Shown: positions 1 to 10,802, numbered from the stretch's first letter. The stretch: 39,995 nt of DNA from Actinomycetota bacterium (GCA_016213625.1 JACQZZ010000053.1:1-39995), one strand, 5' to 3'. The notes: generated by a model from the sequence alone, not told the origin. Numbers and translations: made by a program.

Positions 1-506
1 GGGGGCGGGGGGGGCGGCGTGCCACCACCTCCCTGGATGCCGGCGTGACCCTTCAGCTTGTCGACGTCCTTCAGATCGTTGAGGTCGCCGCCGGACTCCT
101 TGAACATCATGAAACCGCCGAAGGCACACCCGGCGGCGGCGATGATGGCCAGGTACAGGCCGAACGAGGCGTCGACGGAGACCCCGAACTCCGGAGCATC
201 GTCCTCGCCGATGAGCAGCTTCAGCAGGGTGAACACCGTCGCGAGGGCACCGATCGCCATGTACGCGATGGGTGGAATCGACGGTGCCTTCACGCCGAAT
301 GCGGGTAGCACGAGGATCACCACGCCGGCGATGATGAGCAGCGCCCAGAGGCTGCCCCAGAGAAAGCCGATGTCGCCCCATGCGTTGGCCGAATCGCTGA
401 AGCCAGCCACCTCGACGCTGTACCACGGCAGAAGCGTGGCGATGAAGAACACCAGCCCGGCACCGGCAAAGATCTGCCCGCCCTTGCTGATCTTGCTGAG
501 GTCCAT
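1..506 (-). CDS. Four-helix membrane protein, C-terminus cut by window edge
   Basis: Reading the minus strand from ATG at 506, an open frame of 168 codons runs off the window start. A strong ribosome binding site (GGGGAGGT) lies 6 nt upstream of the ATG. Four hydrophobic segments are visible at about residues 10-28, 46-66, 78-96 and 113-132. A Trp/Tyr/Ser loop follows the first one and a short acidic loop precedes the fourth. The tail after the last helix is polar, with Asp/Lys pairs, then Gly/Pro-rich; the G-run at 1-15 encodes prolines. I do not recognise the family. The topology recalls small actinobacterial four-TM proteins such as DUF5336-type antigens, but that is only a resemblance. 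It is transcribed divergently from purH. Existence of the gene is well supported; function is unknown. Confidence 0.75.
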   Translation of the reverse strand, partial: MDLSKISKGGQIFAGAGLVFFIATLLPWYSVEVAGFSDSANAWGDIGFLWGSLWALLIIAGVVILVLPAFGVKAPSIPPIAYMAIGALATVFTLLKLLIGEDDAPEFGVSVDASFGLYLAIIAAAGCAFGGFMMFKESGGDLNDLKDVDKLKGHAGIQGGGGTPPPPP

Positions 507-538
507 GAAATACCTCCCCAGGTCGTACTGAACCACTC

Positions 539-566
539 AGTATGCGCGCACCGTACACCTTGTAAA
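539..566 (-). promoter_or_regulatory. Candidate promoter for the membrane protein
   Basis: On the minus strand TTTACA (566-561) and CATACT (544-539) are separated by 16 bp, a good housekeeping-type -35/-10 pair. It lies about 33 bp before the ATG at 506, leaving a leader that contains the strong ribosome binding site. Confidence 0.45.
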
Positions 567-584
567 GCGGCGTAGTGGGGATCG

Positions 585-2111
585 GTGACCAGCACCTACA
601 TTCGGGGAATGGCCACAGCGCTTCTCTCCGTGTACGACAAGACCGGCATCGTCGAGTTCGCCGCGGGGTTGCACGCCGCCGGTTGGCGCATCGTCAGCAG
701 CGGCGGCACCGCGAAGGCGGTGGCCGCGGCGGGTGTACCGGTCACGGATCTCGCCGACCTCACCGGCCTCCCCGCCATCCTCGACCACCGGGTGGTCACC
801 CTGCACCCGAAGGTGCACGGCGGTCTGCTCGCCGATCCCACCAACCCGACGCATCAGGCCGACATGTCCGAGCACGGCATCGAAGCCATCGACCTGGTCG
901 TGGTGAACCTCTACCCGTTCCAGGGCAGCCCGAGCATCGAGCTCATCGACATCGGCGGTCCGGCGATGGTGCGCGCCGCGGCGAAGAACCACGCACACGT
1001 CGGCGTCGTGGTGAACCCGTCGGACTACCGCGTGGTGCTCGACGAGGTGCTGGTCAAGGGACGGCTGTCCGACACCACTCGTCGCCGGCTCGCCCGCGAC
1101 GCGTTCGCCACCATCGCCGCGTACGACGCCGCCATCGCCAACTGGTTCGACGAGGACCTCGCCGCGCCGGAGTCGCTGCCGGCCGGCCTGCACCTGTCGC
1201 TCGAGCGGGCACAGACGCTGCGCTACGGCGAGAACCCGCACCAGCAGGGCGCCAGGTATCGCATCGTCGGCACCACCGGTTGGTGGGACACCGCCGTGCA
1301 GCACAACGGCAAGGAGCTGAGCTACCTCAACCTCTACGACACCGAGGCCGCATGGACGCTCGTACATCGCCTGCACGGCCCGGCGTGCGTGATCGTCAAG
1401 CACGCCAACCCCTGCGGTGTCGCCGTGGCCGACTCGTTGCTCGACGCGTACGTCCGAGCCAACGCATGCGATCCGGTCAGCGCCTTCGGCGGCATCGTGG
1501 CCCTCAACGAGCGGGTCACCGCGGCGGTGGCCGAGGCGTTGGCACCGGTGTTCACCGAGGTGGTCGTCGCGCCGTCGTACGAGCCCGGCGCACTCGAGGT
1601 CTTCGCCAAGAAGCCGAACCTGCGCGTGCTGGAGGCCTCGGCGCCGGTGGGTTCCGCGCTCGACATCCGCAGCATCGACGGTGGCCTTCTGGTGCAGCAG
1701 GTCGACCGTGTCGCTCCGGTGAGCGACGAGTGGCGCGTCGTCACCCGTACACAACCCACCGACGCGCAGTGGCGCGACCTCGCGTTCGCGTGGGAGGTGT
1801 GCGCGGTGGTCAGCAGCAACGCCATCGTGTTCGCCAAGGACCTGCAGGCGTTCGGCATCGGAGCCGGCCAGCAGAACCGGCTCGACTCTGCCGCCATCGC
1901 CGCTCGCCGGGCCGACGGGCGCGCCGTGGGCGGGGTGTGTGCGAGCGATGCCTACTTCCCGTTCCGTGACGGGCTCGACCAAGCCGCGGCCGCGGGCATC
2001 ACCGCGGTCGTCCAACCGGGCGGCAGCGTGCGCGACGGCGAGGTGATCGCCGCCGCCGATGAGCACGGCATCGCGATGGTGTTCACAGGCGAACGCCACT
2101 TCCGTCACTGA
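585..2111 (+). CDS. purH: Bifunctional AICAR formyltransferase/IMP cyclohydrolase (PurH)
   Basis: PurH catalyses the last two steps of de novo IMP synthesis in the cytosol, formylating AICAR with 10-formyl-THF and closing the ring. The N-terminal cyclohydrolase (MGS-like) domain shows [18 protein letters not shown] and the TLHPKVHGG motif. The C-terminal transformylase domain shows [11 protein letters not shown], the catalytic KHANPCG stretch and SNAIVFAKD. The frame gives 508 residues from GTG 585, or 500 from ATG 609. GTG 585 has GTGGGG 5 nt upstream, while ATG 609 has no spaced ribosome binding site, so I keep the longer form. The loop between NLYPF and [14 protein letters not shown] is about ten residues shorter than in E. 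coli PurH. The 3' end overlaps the convergent DUF2510 gene by 7 bp. Confidence 0.96.
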   Translation: MTSTYIRGMATALLSVYDKTGIVEFAAGLHAAGWRIVSSGGTAKAVAAAGVPVTDLADLTGLPAILDHRVVTLHPKVHGGLLADPTNPTHQADMSEHGIEAIDLVVVNLYPFQGSPSIELIDIGGPAMVRAAAKNHAHVGVVVNPSDYRVVLDEVLVKGRLSDTTRRRLARDAFATIAAYDAAIANWFDEDLAAPESLPAGLHLSLERAQTLRYGENPHQQGARYRIVGTTGWWDTAVQHNGKELSYLNLYDTEAAWTLVHRLHGPACVIVKHANPCGVAVADSLLDAYVRANACDPVSAFGGIVALNERVTAAVAEALAPVFTEVVVAPSYEPGALEVFAKKPNLRVLEASAPVGSALDIRSIDGGLLVQQVDRVAPVSDEWRVVTRTQPTDAQWRDLAFAWEVCAVVSSNAIVFAKDLQAFGIGAGQQNRLDSAAIAARRADGRAVGGVCASDAYFPFRDGLDQAAAAGITAVVQPGGSVRDGEVIAAADEHGIAMVFTGERHFRH

Positions 2112-3223
2112 GCGACGGGTGGCTCCTCGCCGCGGCGGCGCACGATGCCCGCCACGATGGGCAGCACCACCAACAACACTCCCGCACCGATGCCGACGCC
2201 ACCCGCTGCCGCCGACGAGTCCGGCTCCACCACCACGGCGATGAAGGCGACGAACCCGGAGGCGAGCAGCCCCGCGCCCCACCAGGTGGTGGCGCGTCGG
2301 CCGCCGTGTGAGCCGACGACGCAGATGGCCAGGCCCACCAGGCTGACGAACAGCGGGCCGGTGGTGTCGCCGAACTCCGTGACCAGCAACGCCGCTCCGA
2401 CGAGAGAGGCCACCAGCCCGGCCCCCACCAGTGCGGTGCCGGCGCCTCGAACGCCAGTGCGGTCCAGCCACCACGTGCCCGCGAACAACAGTGCCGCACC
2501 GACCAGGTACACCGCCCCCTGGCGGCCGATGCCGTCGGTGATGACCGCGGGCACCGCCACGACGACCTGACCGCCGTCGCCACCGGCCAATGCGCCGAGC
2601 GACACCACCAACGACAGTGCGCCGAGTCCCAGGAGCAGGTTGCGACCCCGGAACCCTGGGGCCGCCCACGCACCGACGAACAGCGCCGCCATGAGCAGCG
2701 CGGTGAGCGAGCCGGTGCTGCCGTCGCTGACGGTAGCCGCCACGGAGAACACCACGATGCCCACCACCACCATGCCCACCGCCGCGGCACCCACCTCGGG
2801 AACGGTCACGAACCAGCGCAGCACCCAGGCGATGGCGATGAGGGCCGACGACACGCCGACCAGCGATCCCCGACTGGGGTCGTCGCCCGTGGCGGCCACC
2901 AGCAGGCCGATGGCGAGCACCACCCCGCCGAGCCCTGCGACGGCCACCCGTAATCCGGGGAGCGGTCGCTCCCTGGCATCGGGCCCCAGCCGCTCCAGCA
3001 GTCGTTCCAGCAGAGCGGCGGTGGGCGCCGGTTCCTGGATGACGGGGTCGAACTCGAACGCGGTGGACGGTGTGGCGATGGGGATGACCGGGCTGTTGCC
3101 CATCGGGTCCACCGTCTGCTGCCCGTTGGTGATGACGTGCTCGGTCCAGTTCCCGCCGTCCCAATACCGCTGTTGGTAGCGCCCGTACGGATCGTTGAAC
3201 CACCCCGCCGGAACCTGTGACAT
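2105..3223 (-). CDS. DUF2510 domain multi-pass membrane protein
   Basis: This 372-residue protein starts at ATG 3223. Residues 4-27 match the short DUF2510 signature: a PAGWFNDP start, then RYQQRYWDGGNWTEHV. That module is common at the cytoplasmic N-terminus of actinobacterial membrane proteins and has no assigned activity. A polar Pro/Thr linker follows, and from about residue 95 onward there are eight to nine hydrophobic segments rich in Ala, Gly and Val, ending in a basic RRRGEEPP tail. The gene is divergent from metF and its stop overlaps the convergent purH end. No enzymatic motif is visible, so only an integral-membrane role can be proposed. A longer frame extends upstream to 4087, but it lies antisense to metF and is not credible. 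Confidence 0.8.
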   Translation of the reverse strand: MSQVPAGWFNDPYGRYQQRYWDGGNWTEHVITNGQQTVDPMGNSPVIPIATPSTAFEFDPVIQEPAPTAALLERLLERLGPDARERPLPGLRVAVAGLGGVVLAIGLLVAATGDDPSRGSLVGVSSALIAIAWVLRWFVTVPEVGAAAVGMVVVGIVVFSVAATVSDGSTGSLTALLMAALFVGAWAAPGFRGRNLLLGLGALSLVVSLGALAGGDGGQVVVAVPAVITDGIGRQGAVYLVGAALLFAGTWWLDRTGVRGAGTALVGAGLVASLVGAALLVTEFGDTTGPLFVSLVGLAICVVGSHGGRRATTWWGAGLLASGFVAFIAVVVEPDSSAAAGGVGIGAGVLLVVLPIVAGIVRRRGEEPPVAQ

Positions 3224-3235
3224 GGCGCACCCCCG

Positions 3236-4159
3236 ATGCTTTTCGTACAGCGTGCCATGCATCCGGCGGTCGATTCCGCAATGCTGTACGGAGTGACGAA
3301 GATCGCCGACCTCCTCGCAGCCGGCCCCACCATCTCCTTCGAGTTCTTCCCGCCGAAGAACGAGGCGGGTTGGTTGAGCCTGGGCCGGGCCATCGCCGAG
3401 CTCGAGCATCTCGAGCCGCACTTCGTGAGCGTCACCTACGGCGCGGGTGGCAGCACGCGCACCAAGACTGCCGATCTGGTGAGCTGGGTCCGTCGACAGA
3501 CCCACATCGCGCCGATGGCGCACCTCACGTGCGCGGGGCACACCAAGGCCGACATCCGCGACATCCTGCTGAACTACCGGGCGGAGGGAGTGGAGAACAT
3601 CCTCGCCCTCGGCGGTGATCCGCCGGCCCACGGCGAGGCTCCCTCGGAGAGTGACTACCGGTACAGCCTCGAGCTGGTGCACGACGTCGCCGACTTCGGT
3701 GGGTTCTCGGTGGGCGTCGCCGCGCACCCGGAACTGCACCCTCGGTCGCCCGATCGGGCCACCGATCGCCAGCACCTGGCCACCAAGCTGCACAGCGCCG
3801 ACTTCGCCATCACCCAGTTCTTCTTCGACATCCATCACTACCTCGAGATGCTCGACGAGTTGGCGGCGTTGAACGTGCACAAGCCGGTGGTGCCGGGCAT
3901 CATGCCCATCAGCAACCTCGGCCAGGTCACGCGCATGGCCCACATGAGCGGTGCCGACGTGCCCTCGTGGGTGGTCGAGCGCATGGCCAAGGCCGGCGAC
4001 GACCTCGACGAGGCCGAGCGCATCGGCGTCGACATCGCCAGCGACCTCAGCGCCCAACTGCTCGACGCCGGCGCCCCTGGCCTGCACTTCTACACGTTGA
4101 ACCGCAGCTGGGCCACCCGCGAGATCATGCGGAACCTCGGCTTGCGCGATCGCGACTGA
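3236..4159 (+). CDS. metF: Methylenetetrahydrofolate reductase (MetF)
   Basis: MetF reduces 5,10-methylene-THF to 5-methyl-THF with an FAD cofactor, supplying methyl groups for methionine synthesis. The TIM-barrel family is recognised from [12 protein letters not shown] (catalytic Glu), [33 protein letters not shown] and the C-terminal [10 protein letters not shown]. Length (307 residues or fewer) is normal for the bacterial short form. The start is not settled: ATG 3236, ATG 3257, ATG 3281 and GTG 3293 are all in frame and none has a clear ribosome binding site. Conserved sequence begins near residue 20, so the later starts are plausible and would free space for the divergent promoter. The aldehyde dehydrogenase gene follows 20 bp downstream with its own -10 box. 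Confidence 0.93.
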   Translation: MLFVQRAMHPAVDSAMLYGVTKIADLLAAGPTISFEFFPPKNEAGWLSLGRAIAELEHLEPHFVSVTYGAGGSTRTKTADLVSWVRRQTHIAPMAHLTCAGHTKADIRDILLNYRAEGVENILALGGDPPAHGEAPSESDYRYSLELVHDVADFGGFSVGVAAHPELHPRSPDRATDRQHLATKLHSADFAITQFFFDIHHYLEMLDELAALNVHKPVVPGIMPISNLGQVTRMAHMSGADVPSWVVERMAKAGDDLDEAERIGVDIASDLSAQLLDAGAPGLHFYTLNRSWATREIMRNLGLRDRD

Positions 4160-4166
4160 GGCGACG

Positions 4167-4172
4167 TATGGT
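4167..4172 (+). promoter_or_regulatory. -10 box (TATGGT) for leaderless aldehyde dehydrogenase gene
   Basis: TATGGT fits TANNNT and ends 7 nt before ATG 4180, the spacing expected when transcription begins at the start codon. It favours ATG 4180 over ATG 4168, which overlaps the box. Confidence 0.5.
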
Positions 4173-4179
4173 CGCGCTC

Positions 4180-5601
4180 ATGCGCGCATACGAACAGCTC
4201 TACATCAACGGTCAGTGGGTCGCCTCCGCCGGCACCGACACCCTCAGCGTCACCGATTCGGCCACCGAAGAGGTCATCGCCACCATCCCCGACGGCACGG
4301 CATCCGACGTCGACGCGGCCGTGGCCGCCGCCAAGGCGGCGTTCCCCGCGTGGAGTGCGCTCTCCAAAGAGGACCGTGCTGCCTATCTGATGAAGATCCA
4401 CGCCGGCCTCGAGGCTCGCACCGACGAGATCGCGGAGATCATCGCCAAAGAAGTCGGCATGCCGGTGTGGCTGAGCTCGATGATCCAGGTGGGGCTGCCG
4501 AAGGGCAACTTCAAGGGTGCCGCCGACCTGCTCGGCAGCTACCAGTTCGAGGAGCAGGTGGGCAACAGCCTCGTCGTGCGCGAGGCCATCGGGGTGGTCG
4601 GCTGCATCACGCCCTGGAACTACCCCCTCCACCAGATCGCCCTGAAGGTGGCGCCCGCACTCGCCGCGGGCAACACCGTCGTGCTCAAGCCCAGCGAAGT
4701 GGCGCCCATCAACGCGTTCATCTTGGCCGAGATCGTGCACGAGGCCGGCCTGCCGGCGGGCGTGTTCAACCTCGTCACCGGCGTCGGCCCCGTGGTCGGC
4801 GAGGCCATCTCGGCGCATCCCGACATCGACATGGTGTCGTTCACCGGCAGTACCCGCGCCGGCAAGCGCGTGGCGGAAGTGGCCGCGCAGACCGTGAAGA
4901 AGGTCGCGCTGGAGCTGGGCGGCAAGAGCGCCAACGTCATCCTGGCCGACGCCGACTTCGGCAAGGCCGTGTCCGACGGCGTGGGCAAGTGTTTCCTCAA
5001 CTCCGGGCAGACCTGCACGGCGCTCACCCGCATGCTCGTTCCTCGCGAGCGCCTGGCCGAGGCCGAGGCCATCGCCGTGGGCACCGCGCAGGCCGCGTTC
5101 CAGCCGGGCAACCCCTTCGAAGCCGGCAAGTTCGTCGGCCCGCTCGTGTCGGCGGCCCAGCGCGACCGTGTGCGTGGCTTCATCCAGAAGGGTGTCGACG
5201 AGGGCGCCACGCTGCTCACGGGCGGCGCCGAGGCACCCGAAGGGCTCGAGCAGGGCTACTACGTGCAGCCCACGATCTTCAGCAACGTCACCCGCGACAT
5301 GACCATCGCCCAGGAGGAGATCTTCGGGCCGGTGCTGTCCATCATCCCGTACGACACCGAAGAAGAGGCCATCGAGATCGCCAACGACAGCATCTACGGC
5401 CTCGCCGGCGGTGTGTGGAGCGGCGATGCCGACCACGCCAAGGCCGTCGCTCGCCGCATCCGCGCCGGTCAGGTGGAAGTGAACGGCGGTGCCTTCAACC
5501 CGTCGGCGCCGTTCGGTGGCTACAAGCAGAGCGGTCTCGGCCGCGAAGCCGGCAAGTTCGGCCTCGAGGAGTTCCTGGAAGTGAAGGCCCTGCAGCTCTG
5601 A
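4180..5601 (+). CDS. NAD(P)-dependent aldehyde dehydrogenase
   Basis: A 473-residue member of the aldehyde dehydrogenase superfamily, which oxidises aldehydes to carboxylates through a cysteine thiohemiacetal. Visible motifs are the N-terminal LYINGQWV strand, TPWNYPL and KPSEVAP (cofactor binding), FTGSTRAGK, the general-base Glu245 in LELGGKS, the catalytic Cys279 in [11 protein letters not shown], and EEIFGPVLS near the C-terminus. The pattern is closest to broad-specificity ALDHs rather than CoA-acylating or semialdehyde-specific ones; the substrate cannot be named. ATG 4168 is four codons upstream, but ATG 4180 fits both the family N-terminus and the -10 box. The gene follows metF on the same strand without a shared ribosome binding site, suggesting independent transcription. 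Confidence 0.93.
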   Translation: MRAYEQLYINGQWVASAGTDTLSVTDSATEEVIATIPDGTASDVDAAVAAAKAAFPAWSALSKEDRAAYLMKIHAGLEARTDEIAEIIAKEVGMPVWLSSMIQVGLPKGNFKGAADLLGSYQFEEQVGNSLVVREAIGVVGCITPWNYPLHQIALKVAPALAAGNTVVLKPSEVAPINAFILAEIVHEAGLPAGVFNLVTGVGPVVGEAISAHPDIDMVSFTGSTRAGKRVAEVAAQTVKKVALELGGKSANVILADADFGKAVSDGVGKCFLNSGQTCTALTRMLVPRERLAEAEAIAVGTAQAAFQPGNPFEAGKFVGPLVSAAQRDRVRGFIQKGVDEGATLLTGGAEAPEGLEQGYYVQPTIFSNVTRDMTIAQEEIFGPVLSIIPYDTEEEAIEIANDSIYGLAGGVWSGDADHAKAVARRIRAGQVEVNGGAFNPSAPFGGYKQSGLGREAGKFGLEEFLEVKALQL

Positions 5602-5628
5602 TGAGCCGCGTCCGCTGAACGTGCATGA

Positions 5629-5643
5629 CCCCGTTCAACGGGG
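5629..5643 (+). terminator. Weak hairpin after aldehyde dehydrogenase gene
   Basis: CCCCGTT and AACGGGG are nearly back to back (realistic stem of 5 bp, loop of 5) 28 bp after the stop codon and 25 bp before the next start. There is no U-tract, so termination is uncertain. Confidence 0.3.
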
Positions 5644-5667
5644 GAACTGGGCGATACTGGACACTGA

Positions 5668-7707
5668 ATGGCAGTGTCCACCCTCGAGCCCACTGAGCAC
5701 CACACCCACCCGGTGATGCGCAACCAGATCAGTCGGGTCCCGTACCTGCCGGGGCTCGATGGTCTGCGCGCCATCGCCGTGGTGGGCGTCATGGTGTACC
5801 ACGCCGACCACCTGTGGCTCACCGGTGGGTTCCTGGGCGTCGAGGTGTTCTTCGTCATCTCCGGTTACCTCATCACTCTGCTGCTGGTGAGCGAGAAGGA
5901 GCGCACCGGCACCGTCAGCCTGCGTGGTTTCTGGATGCGTCGCGCCCGCCGTCTGCTGCCGGCGTTGTACACGATGATGGGCACGCTCGCCGTGTACATG
6001 GCGTTCTTCGACCGACGCCCGATGGGGCAGACGCGCGGCGACTTCCTGGCCGGCATCTTCTACGTCAGCAACTGGTTCCAGATCTGGGTGGGTCAGAGCT
6101 ACACCGCGGCCGAGTCGTTCTCGCCGCTCCGCCATCTGTGGAGCCTGGCGGTGGAGGAGCAGTTCTACCTGTTGTGGCCACTGGTCATGGCGGTGGTGCT
6201 CAAGCGCAAGTACGACAAGCTGCCGCGGGTGGCCGTCTGGCTGCTGGGCGCCAGCATCTTCATCGCGATCACCACTGCCGCGATGTACGTGAGCGGCACC
6301 ATCTTCATCGGCTCCGACCCGGTCACGGGTGCGGTGGCGTGCGGTCCGGGTGAGAGCCACGGCTACCTCGAGGTGCTCGGTCGCTGCATCAACGTGAACG
6401 AGGCGCTCTACCTCAACACGTTCAGCCGGGCCGGCGGGTTGATGCTCGGTGCGGCGTTCGCGCTCGTGTGGCGTCCTGTGGCCATCATGCGCGGGCCCTT
6501 GCGCAAGCGTGGCCGGCGGGTCGACCTCGTCGCACTCGTCGGCATCGTCGGGCTCGCCGTGCTGATGAACCGACGATTCCTGTTCGACCAGGAGAACGGC
6601 TCGTACGACCCCTGGCTGTTCCGCGGCGGCCTGCTGGTGGTGGGGCTGTGCACGCTGGCCTGCATCGCCGCGGCCACACACCGGCGCAGCATCATCGGCC
6701 GTCTGCTCGGCATCCGCCCGCTGCACTGGATCGGCACACGCAGCTACGGCCTGTACCTGTACCACTGGCCGGTGTACCAGATCGTGCGCGAGCCGGGCAC
6801 GCCGCTGAGCCTGCAGCAGTTCCTCATCGCCATGCTCATCACCGTGCCGGTCACCGAGCTCAGCTACCGACTCGTCGAGCTGCCGGTGCGTCAGGGCCGG
6901 TTCACGGCATGGCTGCGCGGCGAGCGTCGTCCGCGGACGGCAGAAGCTCGGCAGCGGCGTCGGCGCGCGGTGATCATCGGTTCGTCGGCCGCGGTGCTCA
7001 CCGGGTTCGCGACGTACAGCATCGCCACCGCCGAGGTGCTGTGCGTGGGACAGGTGGAGTGCGACAGCGTGCGCGGCCAGGAAGCCATCGCCGCAGGGCT
7101 CGACAGCACCACCGTCGCACCGGTCACGGTGGCCCCGCCCACCACGCTGGACTCCACCGTGGTGGTGGAGTCCACACCGAGCACCACCGTCGCGCCGCCC
7201 ACCACCGTGCCGAACCCTGTCGACCTGCTCGCGCCGTACGCGGTGGGTGAGTCGGTGATGTTGGGTGCAGCGCCGCAGCTGCAGGCCGGCGGCGTCCAGG
7301 TGAACGCCATGGTCAGTCGCCAGGGCACCAACCTGGCCGACGCCGTCGCGCAGCTGCGCGCGGCCGGGCAACTCGGGCGCGTGGTGGTCATCCAGACCGG
7401 CACCAACGGCAGCGTCAGCGACGCCACGCTCGACCGCATCATGAGCTACCTGCCACCCGATCAGACACCGTTGGTGGTGTTCATGACCGTGCGCGCCCCG
7501 CGCGGGTGGATCGCCGACAACAACACCCGAATCCGACAGTTGCCCGATCGCTTCCCGAACGTCAAGGTGCTCGACTGGGAAGCCCTGTCGCAGCCGATCT
7601 CCGGTGAACTCGCGGGCGACGGCTACCACCTTCGAACCGCCGTGGCGAAACAGTTCTACGCGAATCTCATCTTCGACGCGATCGGCCGTCCCGACTTGAA
7701 GAAGTGA
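5668..7707 (+). CDS. Membrane acyltransferase (acyltransferase 3/OafA-like) with SGNH-like C-domain, copy 1
   Basis: This 679-residue protein combines an N-terminal acyltransferase-3 domain (about residues 20-400, roughly ten membrane helices) with an exported C-terminal domain. Family motifs are [52 protein letters not shown] and [12 protein letters not shown] Thr/Pro/Val-rich linker (about 485-515) leads to an SGNH-like hydrolase/transferase domain with Ser529 in GESVM, QTGTNG, and Asp651/His654 in DGYH. Related proteins (OafA, OatA) move acetyl groups across the membrane onto surface glycans or peptidoglycan; the acceptor here is unknown. Block I has Glu528 where the family normally has Asp. 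The start ATG 5668 is preceded by GATACT with a 9-nt gap. A strongly similar copy follows 47 bp downstream. Confidence 0.9.
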   Translation: MAVSTLEPTEHHTHPVMRNQISRVPYLPGLDGLRAIAVVGVMVYHADHLWLTGGFLGVEVFFVISGYLITLLLVSEKERTGTVSLRGFWMRRARRLLPALYTMMGTLAVYMAFFDRRPMGQTRGDFLAGIFYVSNWFQIWVGQSYTAAESFSPLRHLWSLAVEEQFYLLWPLVMAVVLKRKYDKLPRVAVWLLGASIFIAITTAAMYVSGTIFIGSDPVTGAVACGPGESHGYLEVLGRCINVNEALYLNTFSRAGGLMLGAAFALVWRPVAIMRGPLRKRGRRVDLVALVGIVGLAVLMNRRFLFDQENGSYDPWLFRGGLLVVGLCTLACIAAATHRRSIIGRLLGIRPLHWIGTRSYGLYLYHWPVYQIVREPGTPLSLQQFLIAMLITVPVTELSYRLVELPVRQGRFTAWLRGERRPRTAEARQRRRRAVIIGSSAAVLTGFATYSIATAEVLCVGQVECDSVRGQEAIAAGLDSTTVAPVTVAPPTTLDSTVVVESTPSTTVAPPTTVPNPVDLLAPYAVGESVMLGAAPQLQAGGVQVNAMVSRQGTNLADAVAQLRAAGQLGRVVVIQTGTNGSVSDATLDRIMSYLPPDQTPLVVFMTVRAPRGWIADNNTRIRQLPDRFPNVKVLDWEALSQPISGELAGDGYHLRTAVAKQFYANLIFDAIGRPDLKK

Positions 7708-7754
7708 CACCTGTCGGGCCGCGACCGGGCCCGATCGACCATACTGGTGCGGCC

Positions 7755-9713
7755 ATGTCGGAGCGACCCACCCCCTCTTCTTCCGGCGGACTGAGTCGCG
7801 TCCCGTATCTGCCCGGCCTCGACGGCCTGCGCGCCATCGCGGTCATCGGCGTGATGATCTACCACGCCGACCACTCGTGGCTCCGTGGTGGCTACCTGGG
7901 CGTCGAGGTGTTCTTCGTCATCTCCGGCTACCTCATCACCCTGCTGCTGGTCGGTGAGCACGAGCGCTCGGGCATGGTGAACCTGAAGGAGTTCTGGTTC
8001 CGCCGCGGCCGACGACTGCTGCCCGCTCTGTACGTGATGCTGGCCGCGCTCATCGTGTACATCACGGCGTTCTACCCCGCGGTGCGCGAGCAGACGCGAG
8101 GCGACTTCGTGGCCGGCGTGCTGTACGTGAGCAACTGGTACCAGATCCTGGTGGGCCAGGGATACGCCTCGGCCGAGGCGTTCGTGCCACTGCGTCACCT
8201 GTGGAGCCTGGCGGTGGAGGAGCAGTTCTATCTGTTGTGGCCGCTCGTGATGGTGGTCATCCTGCGCCGCACCAGCGGGCGGCGCTTGCCGGGCACGGGG
8301 CTGAAGCTCATCGGGGCCAGCGTGGTCGTCAACGTCGTCATGGCGTTCCTGTTCGCCGACGGGTTCGTGCCGCTCGCGTGCAGCGCCGAGAACAGCAACG
8401 GCTATTGGCATCTGTTCGGTCGGTGCATCAGCATCAACGACTTCCTCTACCTCGGGTCGTTCACCCGTGCGGGTGGGCTGTTGCTCGGCGCCGGCTTCGC
8501 GCTGCTGTGGCGGCCCGCCGCCATCATGCGTGGACCGTTGCGCAACAAGGGTCGCCAGCTCGACGTGCTCGCCCTCGTGGGCATGCTGCTGCTCGGCTAC
8601 TTCATGTGGTCGATGTACTTGTTCGAGAAGGGTCGCTACAACGCGGTGCCGTTCCGCGGTGGGCTGTTCCTCACGGGCATCGCCACGCTGTTCGTCATCG
8701 CCGCGGCCACGCACCGCAACGCGGCCACTGGCGGTCTGCTGGGCAACCCGGTGCTGAAGTGGGCCGGCACGCGCAGCTACGGGCTGTACCTCTACCACTG
8801 GCCCATCTACCAGATCATCCGCAAGCAGGCCCAGATCCCGCTCTCGCTGTTCGAGGTGATCGTCGCCTGGGTGCTCACGGCCGCCATCACCGAGGCCAGC
8901 TACCGGTTCATCGAGACGCCCATCCGCAAGGGCCAGTGGCGCTCGCTCGTCGCCGCGCTGCGGCACGACACCGCGAGCAAGGTGGCCACCGTGGCGGTGG
9001 CTGCGGTGCTGGGTCTGGCCATCACCAGCATGGCGGTGGCCGATCCGCAGTGCGTGGGCGACGTGCAGTGCTCGCTCCAGGGCAACGACCCCGACACCAC
9101 GACGCCGGTCACGCAGCCGGTCACCGTCCCGTCGGATCCCTCCGCCGGTTCCACCGTCGCCACCACCACCACGTTGCCGAAGGCGCCCACGGCCAACGTG
9201 GCCATCGGCGAGTCGGTGATGGTGGGAGCGAAGGCGCAACTCGAGTCGGCCGGGATGCTGGTCAACGCGAAGGAGAACCGCGGACCCGATGGCGTGAGGA
9301 ACGCCATCCTGCAACTGGTGGAGTCCGGCGACATCGGTCTCGGCACCACCGTCGTGGTGCAGGTGGGTACGAACGCTCCCGTGGCCGACGACCAGTTCGA
9401 CGCCATCATGCAGGCCGTGCCCGCCGAGGTGGCGGGAGTGGTGTTCATGACCCTGGCGGCCGACGTCGACTGGGTGCCAGGCAACAACGACCGGATCAAC
9501 TCCCTGCCATCGCGGTACGCCAACGTGCGGGTGCTCGACTGGGCGAGCGAGTCGCAGAACATCGAGCTGTGCCCCGATGGCATCCACATCACCTGCAGCG
9601 TCGAGGCGTTGAACTTCTACGCCAACCTCATCCTCGGCGAGCTGGGTCTGCCCACGATCCCCGCCGAGACCGTGCCACCGAACGACACGACCGGCGACAC
9701 CGCCGGCGCGTGA
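7755..9713 (+). CDS. Membrane acyltransferase (acyltransferase 3/OafA-like) with SGNH-like C-domain, copy 2
   Basis: A 652-residue paralogue of the preceding gene. The first 180 residues are nearly the same through [31 protein letters not shown] and [19 protein letters not shown]; the linker and C-domain have diverged. The SGNH-like triad is Ser487 (again in GESVM), Asp608 and His611 (DGIH), with VGTNAP as the oxyanion block. The C-terminus ends in a Thr/Pro-rich tail. ATG 7755 is chosen because it follows CATACT with the same 9-nt gap as in copy 1; the frame is open further upstream but would overlap copy 1. The pair most likely arose by tandem duplication and may O-acylate two different surface glycans. 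That last point is inference. Confidence 0.9.
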   Translation: MSERPTPSSSGGLSRVPYLPGLDGLRAIAVIGVMIYHADHSWLRGGYLGVEVFFVISGYLITLLLVGEHERSGMVNLKEFWFRRGRRLLPALYVMLAALIVYITAFYPAVREQTRGDFVAGVLYVSNWYQILVGQGYASAEAFVPLRHLWSLAVEEQFYLLWPLVMVVILRRTSGRRLPGTGLKLIGASVVVNVVMAFLFADGFVPLACSAENSNGYWHLFGRCISINDFLYLGSFTRAGGLLLGAGFALLWRPAAIMRGPLRNKGRQLDVLALVGMLLLGYFMWSMYLFEKGRYNAVPFRGGLFLTGIATLFVIAAATHRNAATGGLLGNPVLKWAGTRSYGLYLYHWPIYQIIRKQAQIPLSLFEVIVAWVLTAAITEASYRFIETPIRKGQWRSLVAALRHDTASKVATVAVAAVLGLAITSMAVADPQCVGDVQCSLQGNDPDTTTPVTQPVTVPSDPSAGSTVATTTTLPKAPTANVAIGESVMVGAKAQLESAGMLVNAKENRGPDGVRNAILQLVESGDIGLGTTVVVQVGTNAPVADDQFDAIMQAVPAEVAGVVFMTLAADVDWVPGNNDRINSLPSRYANVRVLDWASESQNIELCPDGIHITCSVEALNFYANLILGELGLPTIPAETVPPNDTTGDTAGA

Positions 9714-9743
9714 GCGGCTTTCGTCGCGGCCACTCGATGGGCG

Positions 9744-9749
9744 TACGCT
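9744..9749 (+). promoter_or_regulatory. -10 box (TACGCT) for leaderless mdh
   Basis: TACGCT ends 7 nt before ATG 9757. The stretch TACGCTCGG also occurs at the same position before the nucleoside phosphorylase and GH2 genes. The intervening GGGGG could also act as a weak ribosome binding site. Confidence 0.5.
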
Positions 9750-9756
9750 CGGGGGC

Positions 9757-10743
<987 letters not shown>

Positions 10744-10748
10744 TCCGG

Positions 10749-10800
10749 CCGTGCACGCGAACTTAAGTTCCGACGTCGGAACTTAAGTTCGCTTGCACGG
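10749..10800. terminator. 52-bp near-perfect palindrome, probable bidirectional terminator
   Basis: Positions 10749-10800 form an inverted repeat centred at 10774/10775 with one mismatched pair (10756/10793). The core 10757-10792 is perfect. Within it the 12-bp palindrome GAACTTAAGTTC occurs twice (10759-10770 and 10779-10790) around CGACGTCG. It fills the gap between the convergent mdh and phosphorylase stops, so bidirectional termination is the simplest role. It lacks a U-tract and is clearly more AT-rich than its surroundings, so protein binding is also possible. Confidence 0.7.
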
Positions 10801-10802
10801 GG

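Noticed and set aside
537..3281. A 914-codon minus-strand frame antisense to purH
   Set aside because: Its product is Arg/Gly/His-rich with no domain, and it lies opposite the well-conserved purH and across the DUF2510 gene. Long antisense frames are expected at this GC content.
2105..4087. N-terminal extension of the DUF2510 protein to 4087
   Set aside because: The extra 288 codons are antisense to metF, and DUF2510 normally sits at the very N-terminus, which fits ATG 3223.
5668..9713. Duplicated acyltransferase region as a mobile or composite element
   Set aside because: No transposase, terminal inverted repeats or target duplications were seen; simple tandem gene duplication explains it.
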